From Ipomoea triloba (lineage: Eukaryota; Streptophyta; Magnoliopsida; Solanales; Convolvulaceae): a DNA stretch of 64,000 nucleotides. Position 1 is the first letter of the stretch; every line of letters starts with the position of its first letter. The DNA lies in the NCBI RefSeq assembly GCF_003576645.1, contig NC_044930.1, positions 18,160,671 through 18,224,670 on the forward strand, read 5' to 3'. A program made the translations under genes and the position numbers. The notes below the pieces were generated by a model, which searched no databases, was not told the DNA's origin, and was given only the letters and a program-made list of their open reading frames with translations. Below are positions 1-11,453 of the stretch, piece by piece.

Positions 1-35
1 ATTGCTATTTTACTATGGAATGCTAGATCATAAAT

Positions 36-37
<2 letters not shown>

Positions 38-92
<55 letters not shown>

Positions 93-103
93 ATATATAT
101 ATC
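38..103. repeat. (AT)n microsatellite
   Basis: An almost pure run of alternating A and T with one internal GTATG interruption near 84-90. It is simple-sequence DNA with no sign of a gene; array length is likely to vary between individuals. Confidence 0.9.
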
Positions 104-410
104 ACTATTTAAATTTGAATATATAAATTTATAAAAATATCATTTTATTTCTTTTTACACTTATCATCTTATTCAACAGTTAATTTTACCAAACACTTTA
201 ATTTCAATCGTTTAACTTATTAGCTATTAACTTTTCAGTTTCAGCTACTAGCTTTCAACTAAGCGTGCCAAATAGAGCCATAATCTCATTTACTTTAATA
301 TTGACAGTAAATGCTACAACAGCATACGCTATTATACATTTTAGTTAAATAATCTATACTAATTTAATTTCAATGTATACGTTAAACTGTTAAAGTATAA
401 GCATACGTTT

Positions 411-596
411 TTTTTTTTTTTTTTTTTTTTTTNNNNNNNNNNNNNNNNNNNNNNNNNNNNNNNNNNNNNNNNNNNNNNNNNNNNNNNNNNNNNNNNNNNN
501 NNNNNNNNNNNNNNNNNNNNNNNNNNNNNNNNNNNNNNNNNNNNNNNNNNNNNNNNNNNNNNNNNNNNNNNNTTTTTTTTTTTTTTTTTTTTTTTT
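411..596. other. Assembly gap of 140 N inside a poly-T tract
   Basis: Bases 433-572 are N, flanked by uninterrupted T runs at 411-432 and 573-596. The gap therefore sits in a homopolymer, and its real length and content are unknown. Any reading frame crossing it would be an artefact of poly-K translation. Confidence 0.98.
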
Positions 597-2345
597 GAGT
601 ACGTATAAGCATATGTATGCTTGTATATTAAAGAATTTTAATTTAAAGAGAAAATAATTAGAGGCTTTTAATTTGTTTGGTGACGATTGTAGCATTATTA
701 TTATTATGCATTTTTTTTAAATAAAACTTTCATTCAAGGATTTAATATGAATTCCTTGAGAGGAAGCCGATAATAGGACAAGTTCATGACTTATAAAGTA
801 GGAGTTGCATTTAATTTTGAAGCAGATTTATGATTGGAACAATTTATTAAGGACTATGTTTGCATTGTATGTATTGGAATTGTGATTTTGTCGAACTCAA
901 AAGTGACTATTTGGTAACTGCTCAAACTCTCAAATAATGTAAAAATAATAGAGATTATCATTACCATCTCTTAATAAAAGCAATAAGTCAATTTTTATAT
1001 ACGTTCACCACCTAAAATTAAGTTGAGCTGCTTGCGCATGCACAATAACTAATTTTTTTTTTTAAAATCTTTATAATGTGATTGGATTTGTTCCACCAAA
1101 TGTGTGCACAAAGAAGCAAGTACATACTCTAATTGAATGACAATACATTATGAAGTGCGCGTATATTAATTAAAGAAATTTTATTTTTTGAGAAAAATAA
1201 AAAATTAAAGAAAGAAAAATAGAGATTTTGGAAAATATGTATGGATATATATATAAAATTAGAAAATGAAAGAAAGAAAAAAGGACAGAGAATTGAAGTA
1301 AACACAAATGTTTGATTTACATATTTTTAACACTCCTGATAAAATTATTCATTATTTATTTTCGATAGGATATAAGTAATATGACTCAAATTTATCTCTT
1401 TATGGTCATTTGACGGATAAGGTCACATGACGTGTTTGACATAAAATACACATTCGAGTAGTGCTTGTAACCTTTTTTTATGAATCAAAGTAATTTGACT
1501 CAAATTTATATAATATTCAATTTAGTTAATTTTTTTTTTCACGGTAGAAAATAAATTAATCTAAATAGACCGAGTCTCCGACCATCTCACAGATCCTTAT
1601 ATGTGAGATGGGTCAGGTCATGATGAAAATATAATACTTATGCTGAAAAATGTCATACTAATCATGAATGAAGTGTTTGTTACTTATAAAGAAAAGTGTA
1701 ATACTTTTGAGAAAAATGTAAAATTCTTTAATCAAAAAGTAATAATTAGGGTTGAATAGTTACTTATGAAAAAAATATAATACTAATTATAGATAAATTG
1801 TTTAATTGTTATTATAAAATAAAGTGTAATACTCATGACAAAAAATGTGATACTTTTAAATCAAAATGTAAAATTAAGAATTGAGGAGTTACTATGATGA
1901 AAATTGTAATAATTATGTGGAGAAATGTAATCTTTCTAAAAAATTTGACCTGTGAGGGTGTTTGAAAAATATCTGTTAACTGCTCAAATTTGAGCCATAA
2001 CCTCTAAGACGCAACACAAATTCCAACCCATCAAGCTACTTTAACCATTATGGCTAAATCCTACTCACACGGTAACGTGAATGAATTAAAAAAAAAAAAA
2101 GATTTGTTGGTAGCGAGTCTCACCAGACCCACTAGCAAACCTCTTGCAAGAATTGAGACTTGCCACGGATCTAATGGAACCGGTTGACAGATCCGTTGTA
2201 AGGCAATTTAAGGGTGTTTTGAGATTTTTTTTTTTCTCAAAATGCCATTCCAAAACGAAGTGCCAATAGAATATTTTGTTTAGTGTCTTTTATTCATTGT
2301 ACCAAAACAAAAAATAAGTTTAAATTTCTATGGGATAATTAAACT
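597..2345. other. Gene-poor intergenic DNA upstream of the RRM gene
   Basis: No frame longer than about 60 codons with protein-like composition is seen. The stretch is strongly AT-rich. It contains an interspersed repeat at about 1566-1975 (listed separately), and otherwise I see nothing in it. Confidence 0.7.
1566..1975. repeat. Interspersed repeat, copy 1 (CATCTCACAGATCC / TGTAATACTTTT family)
   Basis: The copy opens with a partly palindromic block at 1573-1620 (CATCTCACAGATCC ... GTGAGATGGGTC) and continues as degenerate reiterations of AATGTAATACTTTT-like words. The same opening block and the same reiterated words recur at 8358-8965 (CGTCTCACGGATCC ... GAGATGGGTCGGGTC). Two copies in one window show it is a dispersed family. 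I cannot assign it to a known class from the sequence alone. Confidence 0.6.
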
Positions 2346-2470
2346 GCCAAAGACCTTGTGGTTTAGTGGCACCTGATTTACCTATAGACTCTTTGTGCTT
2401 CAGTAAGTTAAGAAAGTAATTATGAACAGATACTACATTGTAATAGAGTCAGTAGTATTAGAAAAATTGT
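2346..2470 (+). mobile_element. tRNA-type SINE, internally shortened copy
   Basis: This element starts GCCAAAGACCTTGTGG and ends near GAGTCAGTAG. It aligns with the SINE at 40303-40471 over its head (CCAAAGACCTTGTG), its middle (GACTCTTTGTGCTTCA) and its tail (CTACA..GTAATAGAGTCAGTAG), but lacks the box-B region. It is flanked by a 12-bp duplication, GATAATTAAACT, at 2334-2345 and 2471-2482, as expected of target-primed reverse transcription. Confidence 0.75.
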
Positions 2471-2650
2471 GATAATTAAACTAGCCTTTTTGTAAAAAGT
2501 ATTACAGTACATTTTAAGCAAAATATGAAAAGTAAAAAGGAAAATGGAAAAGTAGGAAAGTGGTAATCACCATTCACCATCTTCTGTCGTCTCTCCGCTT
2601 CACATGAGAGGATAGCCAAAGATCCTTCTCGTCTCTCATGCACACACTAC

Positions 2651-2678
2651 AATATATATATATATATATATATATATG
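2651..2678. repeat. (AT)n microsatellite upstream of the RRM gene
   Basis: About 26 bases of alternating AT lie roughly 150 bp upstream of the presumed core promoter of the RNA-binding protein gene. Confidence 0.85.
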
Positions 2679-2764
2679 ATGTTCACTATTTTAGGTGTAA
2701 TTCTTCTCCCACCACACTTTATCCTTCTCTTACCCTCTCTTCCTTTCCTCACCATTGATACAAT

Positions 2765-2810
2765 TTCTTTCTCTCTCTCTCCCTTCTTTATCTCTTTCTA
2801 TATATTCATT
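2765..2810 (+). promoter_or_regulatory. Probable core promoter of the RRM gene (CT patch and TATA-like motif)
   Basis: A pyrimidine patch of CT repeats at about 2766-2790 is followed by CTATATATT at 2799-2807. This TATA-like motif lies about 30 bp upstream of the region where the 5' untranslated exon should begin. Plant core promoters often combine a TATA box with a Y patch. No transcription start can be read from DNA alone, so the placement is inferred. Confidence 0.4.
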
Positions 2811-2834
2811 TATGTGGTATGCACCGGAATGATT

Positions 2835-3689
2835 GAACCGAAAAGTTGATTTTGGAGAAAAAAACAGAGCGAGAGGAAAAGAGAGGGCCTTTCCAGCCCT
2901 CTGCTTGCATATGCCTCTCCTCAGATCTTGAATTTTGCCCGCTTGTCATCTGTCTTCGCCCTTTGGTAAATCCTAGCTGTTTGCTTCCATATATTGATAT
3001 TCTCTCTATTGTTTAAAGTTTAAGTTTTTGGAACATTCTTGCTCCTCTTGGGATTCTGAATTGTGGATCAAACAATACTTGAAGATCAGATGATCTCTTT
3101 TAATTTTAAATTATTCATAGATTGCATTTTTTTTTCTGTTGCTGTTTGATATGCTCTCGATTGTTTTAAGTTGAAATTTTTGGAACATTCTTGCTCCTCT
3201 TGCGATTTTGAATTGTGGGTCAAAAGATGATTGAAGATCAGATTATCTTTAAAAAAAATTCATAGATGCCATTCGTTTTCTTTTTTCTGTTTGTTTTAAG
3301 CTTTTGTTTATTTATATTGTTTTGATGTTGTTGTTGCATAGTGTGCATTTCGATATTATGTATTGGATTGGTGTGACCGATGACGCAATAGATTCTTCTT
3401 TAAGATGGTTATATGAAAAGCAGCAGTTGATCGAATTCTAGAGTTGCTGAGTTACTTATCAAGTTTTACACTATTTGAAAGAATCCTTTTATGATCTTTT
3501 CTGGTCCAGGGAGTGATTTTGGATTGTATAGAAAAGTGGGTTGCGAAAAAGTGAACTTTTTGTGAATTCTTTCTTTCTGTTTAAAGGTAAACAGAACAAT
3601 TTGAATTTTGATTAAAAAAAATTATATTTAGAATTTGTTCCATTTCATTTTAATTGTCTGATGGGGTGATTGGAGTTGTTATGCCCAGG
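2835..3689 (+). other. 5' untranslated exon and leader intron of the RRM gene
   Basis: A purine-rich then pyrimidine-rich leader ends at CCCTTTG followed by GTAAAT at 2966, a good plant donor. A matching acceptor, TGCCCAG, ends at 3688, one base before ATG at 3690. The inferred leader intron (2966-3688) is T-rich, as plant introns are, and contains a short internal duplication (TTGGAACATTCTTGCTCCTCTTG-like at about 3029 and 3179). If the intron is spliced as proposed, the ATGs at 3661 and 3681 are removed, leaving 3690 as the first start codon. Confidence 0.5.
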
Positions 3690-6600
3690 ATGGCAATGGA
3701 GCCTGGAAAATTGTTTGTTGGAGGGATTTCATGGGACACCAATGAGGGCCGTCTCAAAGAGTATTTCCAAACATTTGGAGAAGTAGTTGAGGCAGTCATC
3801 ATGAAGGATCGTGCCACAGGCCGTGCCCGCGGTTTTGGTTTTGTTGTTTTCGAGGATCCTTCTGTTGCTGAAAGTGTTGTCAGAGAAAAACACATGATTG
3901 ATGGCAGAACTGTGAGTGATATTCAAAATACTATTACTTCTAGATTTGTTTTTTCAATGGAATCTTTAGCAATACAATTCAAGAATAGCAATTGGTTGGC
4001 TTCAGATCTGTGATACCAATACTTGTTGGACACATTCTGAGAAAAAAAGGATATACATCTGAGGATTTGGATGTAGCAAGAGTACATTTTAAGAGATTAA
4101 TTATTATTTTTCTTCTCAAAAGGAATAGTAAGTGTAACCAAAGTGAATATGATGGCAGAGGTACTTGGCCATCAAAGATGATACTAATTGCAAGACCTTA
4201 GAATATATGGCAGTACTGTTATGACTATTGGGGAAATGAAATTAGGTACAAGTATTAGTTCAGAATTCAGATAATCAACAAAATGGACTCAGAGGTCAGA
4301 TAGATTGTTTATCAAGAACAACATTAGCTGTCTAATGATAAGGTGGAATTTTATGTTCAAATATATTAAAGATTAATGAGATAGCGGAGCAGCCTTTGCT
4401 AGTTAGGTCAGAGTATTTTACACTAAGGCTTTTGTTTAGATACCTAATCTCTTGAGGATGCCAAAATGTTTTTAGGTTTGTCTGTCTCCTGAGTACAAGC
4501 AAAGTAGAAATTTGCAACGAGATTAAAAAGTATGTTCATTTTCATATTTTTCCTATACACTTTCTAACATCTTACTTGGCCTCGGACAGTTGACATTAGA
4601 GTAAAGAAATGTGATCAGCTATTAACTTTTGGTGTTCATAATGTGAATTTGGCCTTGAACTGTTTCTTATTTTGCTATTTTCTCCAGGTAGAGGCAAAGA
4701 AGGCTGTACCTAGGGATGATCAACACATGAATAGAAATAGCGTAAATATACCATCTTTTCCAGGTTCCATCCGAACAAGAAAGATTTTTGTAGGAGGTTT
4801 GGCCTCCTCAGTGTCCGAGAGTGACTTTAAAAAGTATTTTGATCAATTTGGGACAATCACTGATGTTGTAGTGATGTATGACCACAACACACAAAGGCCT
4901 AGAGGTTTTGGGTTCATCACTTATGATTCGGAGGAAGCAGTAGATAGAGTTCTGCACAAAATGTTTCATGAACTTAATGGGAAAATGGTTGAAGTCAAGC
5001 GAGCTGTTCCTAAGGAGTTATCACCGGGACCAAACCGGAGTCCATTAAGTGGATATAACTCTGGTTTGAACAGAGTAAACAGTTTCCCGAATGGATACAC
5101 TCTAGGTCACAGTCTAAGTTCACTAGGAGGTTATGGAGTAAGAATGGATAGATTTAGTCCAACTGTTGTTGGTCGTAGTGGATATTCATTGTTTAACCTG
5201 TCAAACTATTGTACAAGACCGACTCTAAACTCCCCATTGAATTCAAACTTTGCGGAAACTGGAAATTTGAGTTCTAATATTGGATATGGGGGTGCTCTAA
5301 ATTCCTTTAGTGGTGGGCTACCAAATAGGTACAATACGCTAATTGGTAATGCTTCAGGGGGGATTGGAAGTGGTTCTGTGTTGAAGTCAGCATCTTGGAA
5401 CCTGTGGGACAGTGAGAATCTTAGTTATAGCACTAATTCTGCCAACTTTGTTGGCTCAGGAAGTGGGAACAGTGGATTGGCTGCTCCCTTTGGAGGTCTT
5501 GGAACAATTTGGGGTACCTCCTCCATTTCAAGTCAAACTGGAAGGAATGGTTCTTTTGACAGTGACAACTTCACTTACAACAATGGAGGCAGTAACTTTG
5601 CTAGTGGGGGAGGATATGCACAAAATAGTGGTAATGGTCCTAGTGCAATATCCTCATATGCTGCAACAGAAAATGTTTATAGCAGGGATTTGGGAAACTT
5701 GTATGGGACTGGAAACTGCTCATTCTTTGAGGATCCAACACCGCATTCATCATCTCCAGGGCTTGAAGTTTCTGGTTCTTTTGGTTATGGGCTTGAAAGT
5801 ATATCCTCAGATGTTATGCCTAATAACTCGCGTGGTTGTGTTGGTGGTTATACTGTTACAAATAGATCGAATGGAGGTAAACATATTGATTTTACACTTT
5901 CTTTCTGTTTTATAATTTTCTTCAGAGGGTTCTGCTCATTTATATCTTTACTGATACTTTTTATTTTGTTTTGGGTGAAAATGCTTACTTGTGCATTATA
6001 GATTGGAAAGAATTTTGTCATTTTTACGTCCCTAATGTTGTTGATTTTGACGGTCTTATCTTTCAAGTTCAAAATTGCCTAGTCAGTAGTCACCGTCCCT
6101 ATTTTCTACAAAGTTACCTAGCATTTGTCCCTCTATTGCTAACTCCATCAGATGCTAACAAAGCGGGGACCAAAAACAGGCAAAGTGAAGACTGGGGACT
6201 AAGAATGGACACTTTTGTCCCTATTCTTCTCCACTTTGCTCATTTTTTTATCTCCATCCTTTTCCACTTTGTCCATTTTTGGTCCCTACTCCATCATCAG
6301 CATGTAGTGGAGGAGCTAGTGATGAAGGGATAAACACTATGAAACTTTGTCAACAACGGGGACATTGACTACATACTTTTGAACTTGAGGGTAAGATAGT
6401 ACCCGCATCCTTGAATTCTTGTTTCTATTTTACATTGAAATATCAAATTACCAATTACAATTGATGTTTGTGCTATGTTACTCATAAACTGAAGGACAAA
6501 TATCAAAATTGCGAGTAGTTTTAGCCTGATTCAGTTGTCTTGCAAAATATATCTCATAGCAACGTAATTTTCTAAGATTGGCATTGGTGCCAAAAAAACC

Positions 6601-6785
6601 TGATCTGAGTTGGAAATCCTACTTATTCTGTAAATGAGTTGAGACCTTTCGTTGATCCAACGTCGGCTTGGTCTCGCCAATGCTCTCCCAATCAATAAAC
6701 CTACATTCTTGTTCGCTATAGTAATCTTGATGACACAACAGTTCTTACTTATTCTTTTCATTATGTTGCAGGAATTGCTGCTTAG
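3690..6785 (+). CDS. Two-RRM hnRNP-like RNA-binding protein (three coding exons)
   Basis: The coding exons are 3690-3911, 4688-5876 and 6772-6785, giving 474 residues. Donors are GTGAGT at 3912 and GTAAAC at 5877; acceptors are CTCCAG at 4687 and TTGCAG at 6771, and phases match at each junction. RRM1 has RNP2 LFVGGI (8-13) and RNP1 RGFGFVVF (47-54); RRM2 has RNP2 IFVGGL (107-112) and RNP1 RGFGFITY (146-153). Both keep the aromatic RNA-contacting residues. From about residue 185 the protein is Gly/Ser/Asn-rich and low in complexity. The last exon encodes only the end of an NGGIAA tail, which I recall from the Arabidopsis hnRNP-like group that includes At5g55550, At4g26650 and At5g47620. The family binds RNA, mostly in the nucleus; the targets of this member are unknown. 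ATG 3690 was chosen because 3681 falls in the likely leader intron; 3696 is also possible. There is no internal stop, so it looks functional. Confidence 0.9.
6025..6410. mobile_element. TIR-type MITE within the last intron of the RRM gene
   Basis: The left part (about 6030-6110) contains GTCTTATCTTTCAAGTTCAAAA and ACCGTCCCT. The right part (about 6335-6405) contains the reverse complement, with TTTTGAACTTGAGGGTAAGATAG and GGGGACATTG. The two arms can pair over roughly 80 bp. The insert lies wholly inside the 895-bp intron (5877-6771). I could not define a target duplication, so the ends are approximate. Confidence 0.5.
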
Positions 6786-7375
6786 GAAAACACCTGTATG
6801 GAGGTGAAACGCCCCTTGGACATCAAATGCTACCTGTGGGGTTGAAAGTACAGTTTGAAGAAGTTAAGGGTTGCAAATTGCAACCACTCGTGTTTGTGCA
6901 GATAAATACTTCAGGCTAGAGGTTTGAACATCTGCAATGGATCGGATTTTCCATCAAGGTTTGAACTTTAGAGCTTTTTCTTTGACATAGGCTGAGATTT
7001 AAAATCGAATAGTGAATATACTTGAAATGGGAACTTCTTTGCTCGATGACACTATACTTGTCGCTTTGTTAGAGGTATACGGGAGAGGTACAGTTCTACC
7101 AAGCATAGAGTACGGCGCCATACAGGCGTGGTAGAATTCCCGACTTAAATTATTGTACGTACCATCTGTATGTATGCATATGTGATGTAGTTAGATAGAG
7201 AAGTGTAATATTCCTTTTCTTTTTTGCTTTCATGGGATTCTTCTACTTTTGTTCTTCTGCTGTAATTTTGCTGGCTGCAAGTTTGTTGTTGTATCCTTGT
7301 TCCCCTTTGCGGGCATTGTCAGAAACATTGTTGTAGTACAATAATGTTTTGCTCATCAACAATGAAACATTCATT
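6786..7375 (+). other. Probable 3' untranslated region of the RRM gene
   Basis: After the TAG at 6783-6785 the sequence stays non-coding and T-rich. It shows AATAATG and AATGAA words around 7338-7370 that could serve as near-upstream polyadenylation elements. The true cleavage site cannot be read from DNA. Confidence 0.4.
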
Positions 7376-7623
7376 GTTTGGGAGTGATTCAAATGAGCAA
7401 TGTCCCAATCTGACTCATGAAGTCTTTTAATTTGAATTGTGAATATTGCATAATATATTTCGAATTACTTATGAATTACAAGTTTAATAGCGCAATTTAA
7501 TAATATCGTACAATCTATAATTCAAATATTATGATATAGAATAATACTTTTGTATGTATTATTAGTCTCTAACATACCTTTTTAAATTAATCAAGGAAAG
7601 GGTTAAGCATCTAATTAATAATA

Positions 7624-8055
7624 GAGTTAATTACTGAAATGGTCTTTGACTATAATGAAATTATCGATTGTCTTTGATTATTTATTTATTTTGTCTAATT
7701 AAGTCTCTCAATTCTAAAAATCTCAACTAGTTTGGTCATCCGTTTGTTTAGCAGTTAGACATACGTTTACTTGGGACTAATTTAGTAATTTTGCAATAGT
7801 CAAGGGACCATTTCGGTCAGCACATGCACAATTTTCTCTCTTATTAAACTGAATAGTTAATTACTGAAATAGTCCATTGACTATAGTGAAATTACCAATT
7901 TGGTCCTGAGTTAACAGACGTCTGACGGCTAAACAAATGGAGAACCAAATTAGTTAATATTTTTAAAGTTGAGGGACTTAATTGGGCAAAAAAAATATTC
8001 AAGGATCAAATTAGTAATTTTGCGATAGTCAATGGACCATTTCGGTAATTAACTC
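7624..8055. mobile_element. MULE-type MITE with a compound TIR structure
   Basis: The element begins GAGTTAATTACTG and ends with the inverse, CGGTAATTAACTC. Flanks are TTAATAATA (7615-7623) and TTAATAATG (8056-8064), 8 of 9 matching, as expected for the 9-bp duplication of Mutator-like elements. Inside, a second inward-facing end pair occurs at about 7790-7826 and 7856-7900, so it looks like two small elements in tandem, or one with a duplicated TIR. It has no coding capacity. The TIR is shared with 52599-53815. Confidence 0.75.
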
Positions 8056-8089
8056 TTAATAATGATATGAAGCTACATGGAATGATTAC

Positions 8090-8345
8090 GAAGGAACAAT
8101 CCCTATACTATGGACCGGGGTTGACAGTGTATTGTGGACCCTGATGCATATGTACGCGTTTTGTGTTGTAAGGTTGTTTCTTGTGTTATGAAATTATGTA
8201 TCTTAAGAATATGAATTTTGTACCTGAAAATATTTAGTAATTGTATCTTAAGGTTATGAATTTTATGTCTTTGTGTTGTGCAATTCTGTATCTATGGATA
8301 CAAATTGTGTACCTAAATCATATTTGAAAAGTAAATATATAATGA
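8090..8345. other. Unassigned AT-rich stretch with repeated words
   Basis: No gene is seen. Words such as GTATCTTAAG..TATGAATTTTGTAC recur two or three times between 8200 and 8310, so it may be a decayed part of a repeat. I cannot classify it. Confidence 0.4.
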
Positions 8346-8357
8346 GTCACACTTGTT

Positions 8358-8965
8358 TGAGACCGTCTCACGGATCCTTATCTATGAGATGGGTCGGGTC
8401 GGATCAATATGCAAATGTAATAAAATGTCTCTTGTAAAGGAAAACATAATACTTTTGAGGACAAATGTAGTACTTTTTTATATTTTGATATAAAAGTAAA
8501 TACTTTTTTCATCAAAAATATTATACTTTTCCTTGTAAGTAGTGTTGCACGTATAAAAGGAAAATACAATACTCCATCTATCCCATTTTATATGTTATAC
8601 TTACTATTCATTGGTCAAACAAACTCTTTCTTCTTTATTTATTTTCATTAGTATTTTTTACTTATTTTTAAATTTGATTTTTTTTTGGTAATTAATAGTA
8701 CTTTTAGTGTAGTTTCTAAATATATAAATTTTGTATACTAATTCTAAACTTAATATTATAAAAAAATTGAATTAAAAATAACTTCAGTCAAGTCTCGTTA
8801 ACCGAACCAGACACATAAAATGGGACGAAGGGAATACTTTTGATGAAATATGTAATACTTTTACATCAAAATTAAATGTAAAAGTATTATATTTTTCCTC
8901 AAAACTATTATATTTTCCTATATAAGTAATAAATAATTTATTCTTGATTTAATATTACATTTGCT
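8358..8965. repeat. Interspersed repeat, copy 2 (CGTCTCACGGATCC family) split by a Stowaway MITE
   Basis: It opens GAGACCGTCTCACGGATC and continues GAGATGGGTCGGGTC, matching 1566-1620, then runs into reiterated AATACTTTT words. A Stowaway-like MITE (8572-8834) interrupts it, which shows the repeat is the older insertion. Confidence 0.6.
8572..8834. mobile_element. Stowaway-like (Tc1/mariner) MITE
   Basis: The ends are CTCCATCTATCCCATTTTAT and, inverted, the complement of ATAAAATGGGACGAAGGGAA, giving a TIR of about 23 bp with a few mismatches. The flanking dinucleotide is TA on both sides (8570-8571 and 8835-8836). The CTCCCTCCGTCCCATTTTAT-type terminus is a familiar plant Stowaway signature. 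At 263 bp it has no coding capacity. Confidence 0.85.
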
Positions 8966-9730
8966 TGGAGAGAAAGTAATAGGGTGGGATTAGGAAACAA
9001 GGATTTGAAAACTAGAATAATCTTTGGGTAAATAAAATAAATGCAATGTATGTAATTTGGGCTTAATAATGTGATGAAATAATTTAAAATAGCCTGTTTT
9101 AATGATATAACACTTAGTAAAATAATTTTGAAGTGTTTAAGAATAAGAAATGAAATAACGAAGGAATCCCGTCTAGACGTCTGTACGAGCCACGTACGAC
9201 TGTACGGGCCTAGTACGTGTTAGACATGTATGCTCTAGAAGTCAACATTTATTCATTGGCAACTAGGTAGTCATGACATACTGACTAGGTTTATGAGTTT
9301 GACTAAGTTTGACCATGACCTTTACCTGGTTCAAAACAAATGTTGTGTGGAAGAAATGTTGCATGATAGTTGTAACGAAAAGGTTCATTATAATATATTT
9401 AAATATATTCATTGGCAACTAGGTAATCATGACATACTAATAGGTGTTACTCATGACTTACGAGTTATTTAATAATGAGTTATTGAATATTACTCGTTAC
9501 TAATTTGACTATGAACTTAGAAAGTCACACTTTAATGATTCGTAGTAATGCTGAGAACTTTAAAAGAAATCGATAAATAGTTATTGATATTAAATTAATA
9601 CATTAATAACTAATTAATGAATTAATTCAATATTGGGTAGTTTTGGGCTTTTAAAGGCTAGCACATTTGGGCCCAAAACTGGCTATATGTATAAGCCTTA
9701 CCCTTTTCTTTTAAAAAAAAAAAGTGAAAA
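8966..9730. other. Gene-free stretch with a short direct duplication
   Basis: No gene is seen. ATTCATTGGCAACTAGGTAG at about 9250 recurs as ATTCATTGGCAACTAGGTAA at about 9407, each followed by TCATGACATACT. The stretch adjoins the Copia remnant and may be LTR-derived, but I cannot define ends. Confidence 0.4.
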
Positions 9731-9739
9731 GAGATTTGA

Positions 9740-10540
9740 GTTATTGCGACGAATCAAGTATGGGAGCTAGTTCCTAAACCTTTGCACCAAAATGCTATTG
9801 GGACGAAGTGGATTGTTAGGAACAAAATGAATAAACAAGAAGTCATTGTTAGGAACAAAGCTTGATTAATTGCTAAAGAATATTCCCAAGAGGAAGGGAT
9901 TAATTTTGATGAAACATCCGCTCCAGTGGCAAGATTAGAAGTTATAAGGATTTTCATTGAATTTGTAGCTCACAAAGACTTCACGGTGTTCCAAATGGAT
10001 GTTAAAGTCAATAAGGGTGAAAATAGGGTTTACAAGTTGAAAAAGGCTTTGTATAGATTGAAACAAGCGCCAAGAGCTTGATATGACACACTTTTGAGTT
10101 TCCTTATCAAGTGTGGATTCACGAAAGGTCAAGTAGATAAAACCCTTTTTTTACATCAAGGATGATGATCATATTGTTCAAATCTATATTGACGACATCA
10201 TCTTTGGAAGCACAAATCCAGTCTTATGTGAGAAGTTCTCCAAGCTAATGAAAAGTCAAATTGAGATGAGTATGATGGTAGGACTCAATTACTTTTTGGG
10301 ATTGCAAGTCAAGAAAAGTAAGGAATGAATCTTCATCAACCAATCCAAGTACACTAAGGATTTATTCAAAAAGTTTGGTGTTGATGGAAAATCTTTAGTT
10401 AAGATCCCAATGAATACTTCTTTGCGCATGGATGTTGAAAATGAAGGAAAGAAAGTTGGTCAAGCCAAATATAGGGGAATCATTGGCTCATTTCTTTATC
10501 ATACAATAGTAGACCTAATATCTCTTTTGTAGTAGGTGTT
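9740..10540 (+). pseudogene. Decayed Copia reverse transcriptase fragment
   Basis: A broken plus-strand reading of Copia RT. It begins near VWELVPKP and includes NKA followed by a stop, then [34 protein letters not shown] followed by a stop, and a degraded catalytic region near 10180-10210 (IYIDDIIFGS split by a shift). Several stops and a deletion just after FQMDVK show it is dead. No LTR or primer site is evident beside it. It lies in the opposite orientation to the gag fragment at 10789-11453, so they are separate insertions or have been rearranged. Confidence 0.8.
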
Positions 10541-10557
10541 TGTGATGAATCTTAGCG

Positions 10558-10650
10558 CTGCATTATGCTTACTTTTCAGGGGGTCACCCATCCTGTGATT
10601 ATTGTAAGTCAAACATGCTTAACCATAGAGTTCTTTGGCTATCTGGTTAC
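10558..10650 (-). repeat. 5S-rRNA-like segment, possibly a Cassandra-type TRIM remnant
   Basis: Read on the minus strand, this resembles the 3' half of plant 5S rRNA. On the plus strand ACTTTTCAGGGGGTCACCC corresponds to the 5S internal ACTTCCCAGGAGGTCACCC, and CATGCTTAACCATAGAGTTC corresponds to CACGCTTAACTGCGGAGTTC. A related piece lies at 27088-27180. Cassandra LTRs are known to carry 5S-derived promoters. The LTR ends are not recognisable here, so this is a candidate only. Confidence 0.45.
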
Positions 10651-10788
10651 CATATCCTTCTTAAATTTCCTAACAAACATAGCAAACTGTTCATTAGATA
10701 AAAAATCAAAGGGGTTAGAGTTTGACCTTAATGATGTGGATGGCTGCTGACTAGCAACTAGTGCAACATTCTTTGTCTCGGATTTCTC

Positions 10789-11453
10789 TTATCGTCTAGG
10801 TTCTCGTTCAAACTCGTAGGCCTTCAAGTCGCTGAATATTTGAGCAGTGTGAGTGACTTTGAGATCTTGGTGGTCACGCATGGCGATGACCATCTCCCAT
10901 GACTTGGGAAGACCTCGAAGAATTTTCAAATTGATCTCCTTTTGAGTCAGCTCTTTTCCAAGATAAGCTACTTCACTTAGCAACTTCATGAACTAAGTCT
11001 ACATCTCGACTATGGTCTCGGTTTCTCCCATCTTGAAGTCCTCAAATTTCTTCATTGTGATGGTGAACTTGTTTTCTTTTCCTGCTCATCACCTTCACCA
11101 ATAAACATGAGCACTTTCCAAATCTCCCTTGCTGATTTGCATTTACGGACTATGGGAAATAGCGTCTCGTCTAAAGTCTTGTACAATATATCCCTTGCTA
11201 TATTGTCAATATTGTTGCGAGTTCGGTCTTCTCCTATCCATTGATGTCTTGGCTTTTCAACATACTCAGGAGCACCTTCACCTGCTTGTTCAGCTTGATG
11301 GGTATTGACCATCATGATTTTGACTGGTCATTCAGTTATAACCTCCCACATCTCGTCATGGTGAGCGGATAGATGCGCTCGTATGCGCACTTTCCAATTA
11401 TCAAATGTCGAGAGATTAAACATGAGCTGCTTAGATGGATGATGGTGATCCAT
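10789..11453 (-). pseudogene. Copia gag (UBN2-type) fragment
   Basis: The minus-strand start is ATG near 11453, followed by a conserved FDNWKVRI region, then WEVITE and a stop. Open segments at 11315-11052 and 10989-10789 contain ILRGLPKSWEM and MRDHQDLK, typical of the UBN2/DUF4219 gag domain. It is closely related to the gag at 18240-20009 but is a separate, shorter copy with at least one stop and two frame breaks. There is no pol after it. Confidence 0.8.

Noticed and set aside
382..695. Poly-Lys frames across the gap
   Set aside because: They come from the poly-T tract and N bases; there is no protein.
3912..4687. Open frame continuing past exon 1 of the RRM gene
   Set aside because: The reading after 3911 loses all similarity to RRM proteins, and GTGAGT/CTCCAG borders with matching phase define an intron.
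5412..5915. 167-codon frame inside exon 2 of the RRM gene
   Set aside because: It is a shifted reading of the Gly/Ser-rich exon, with hydrophobic low-complexity content and no domain.
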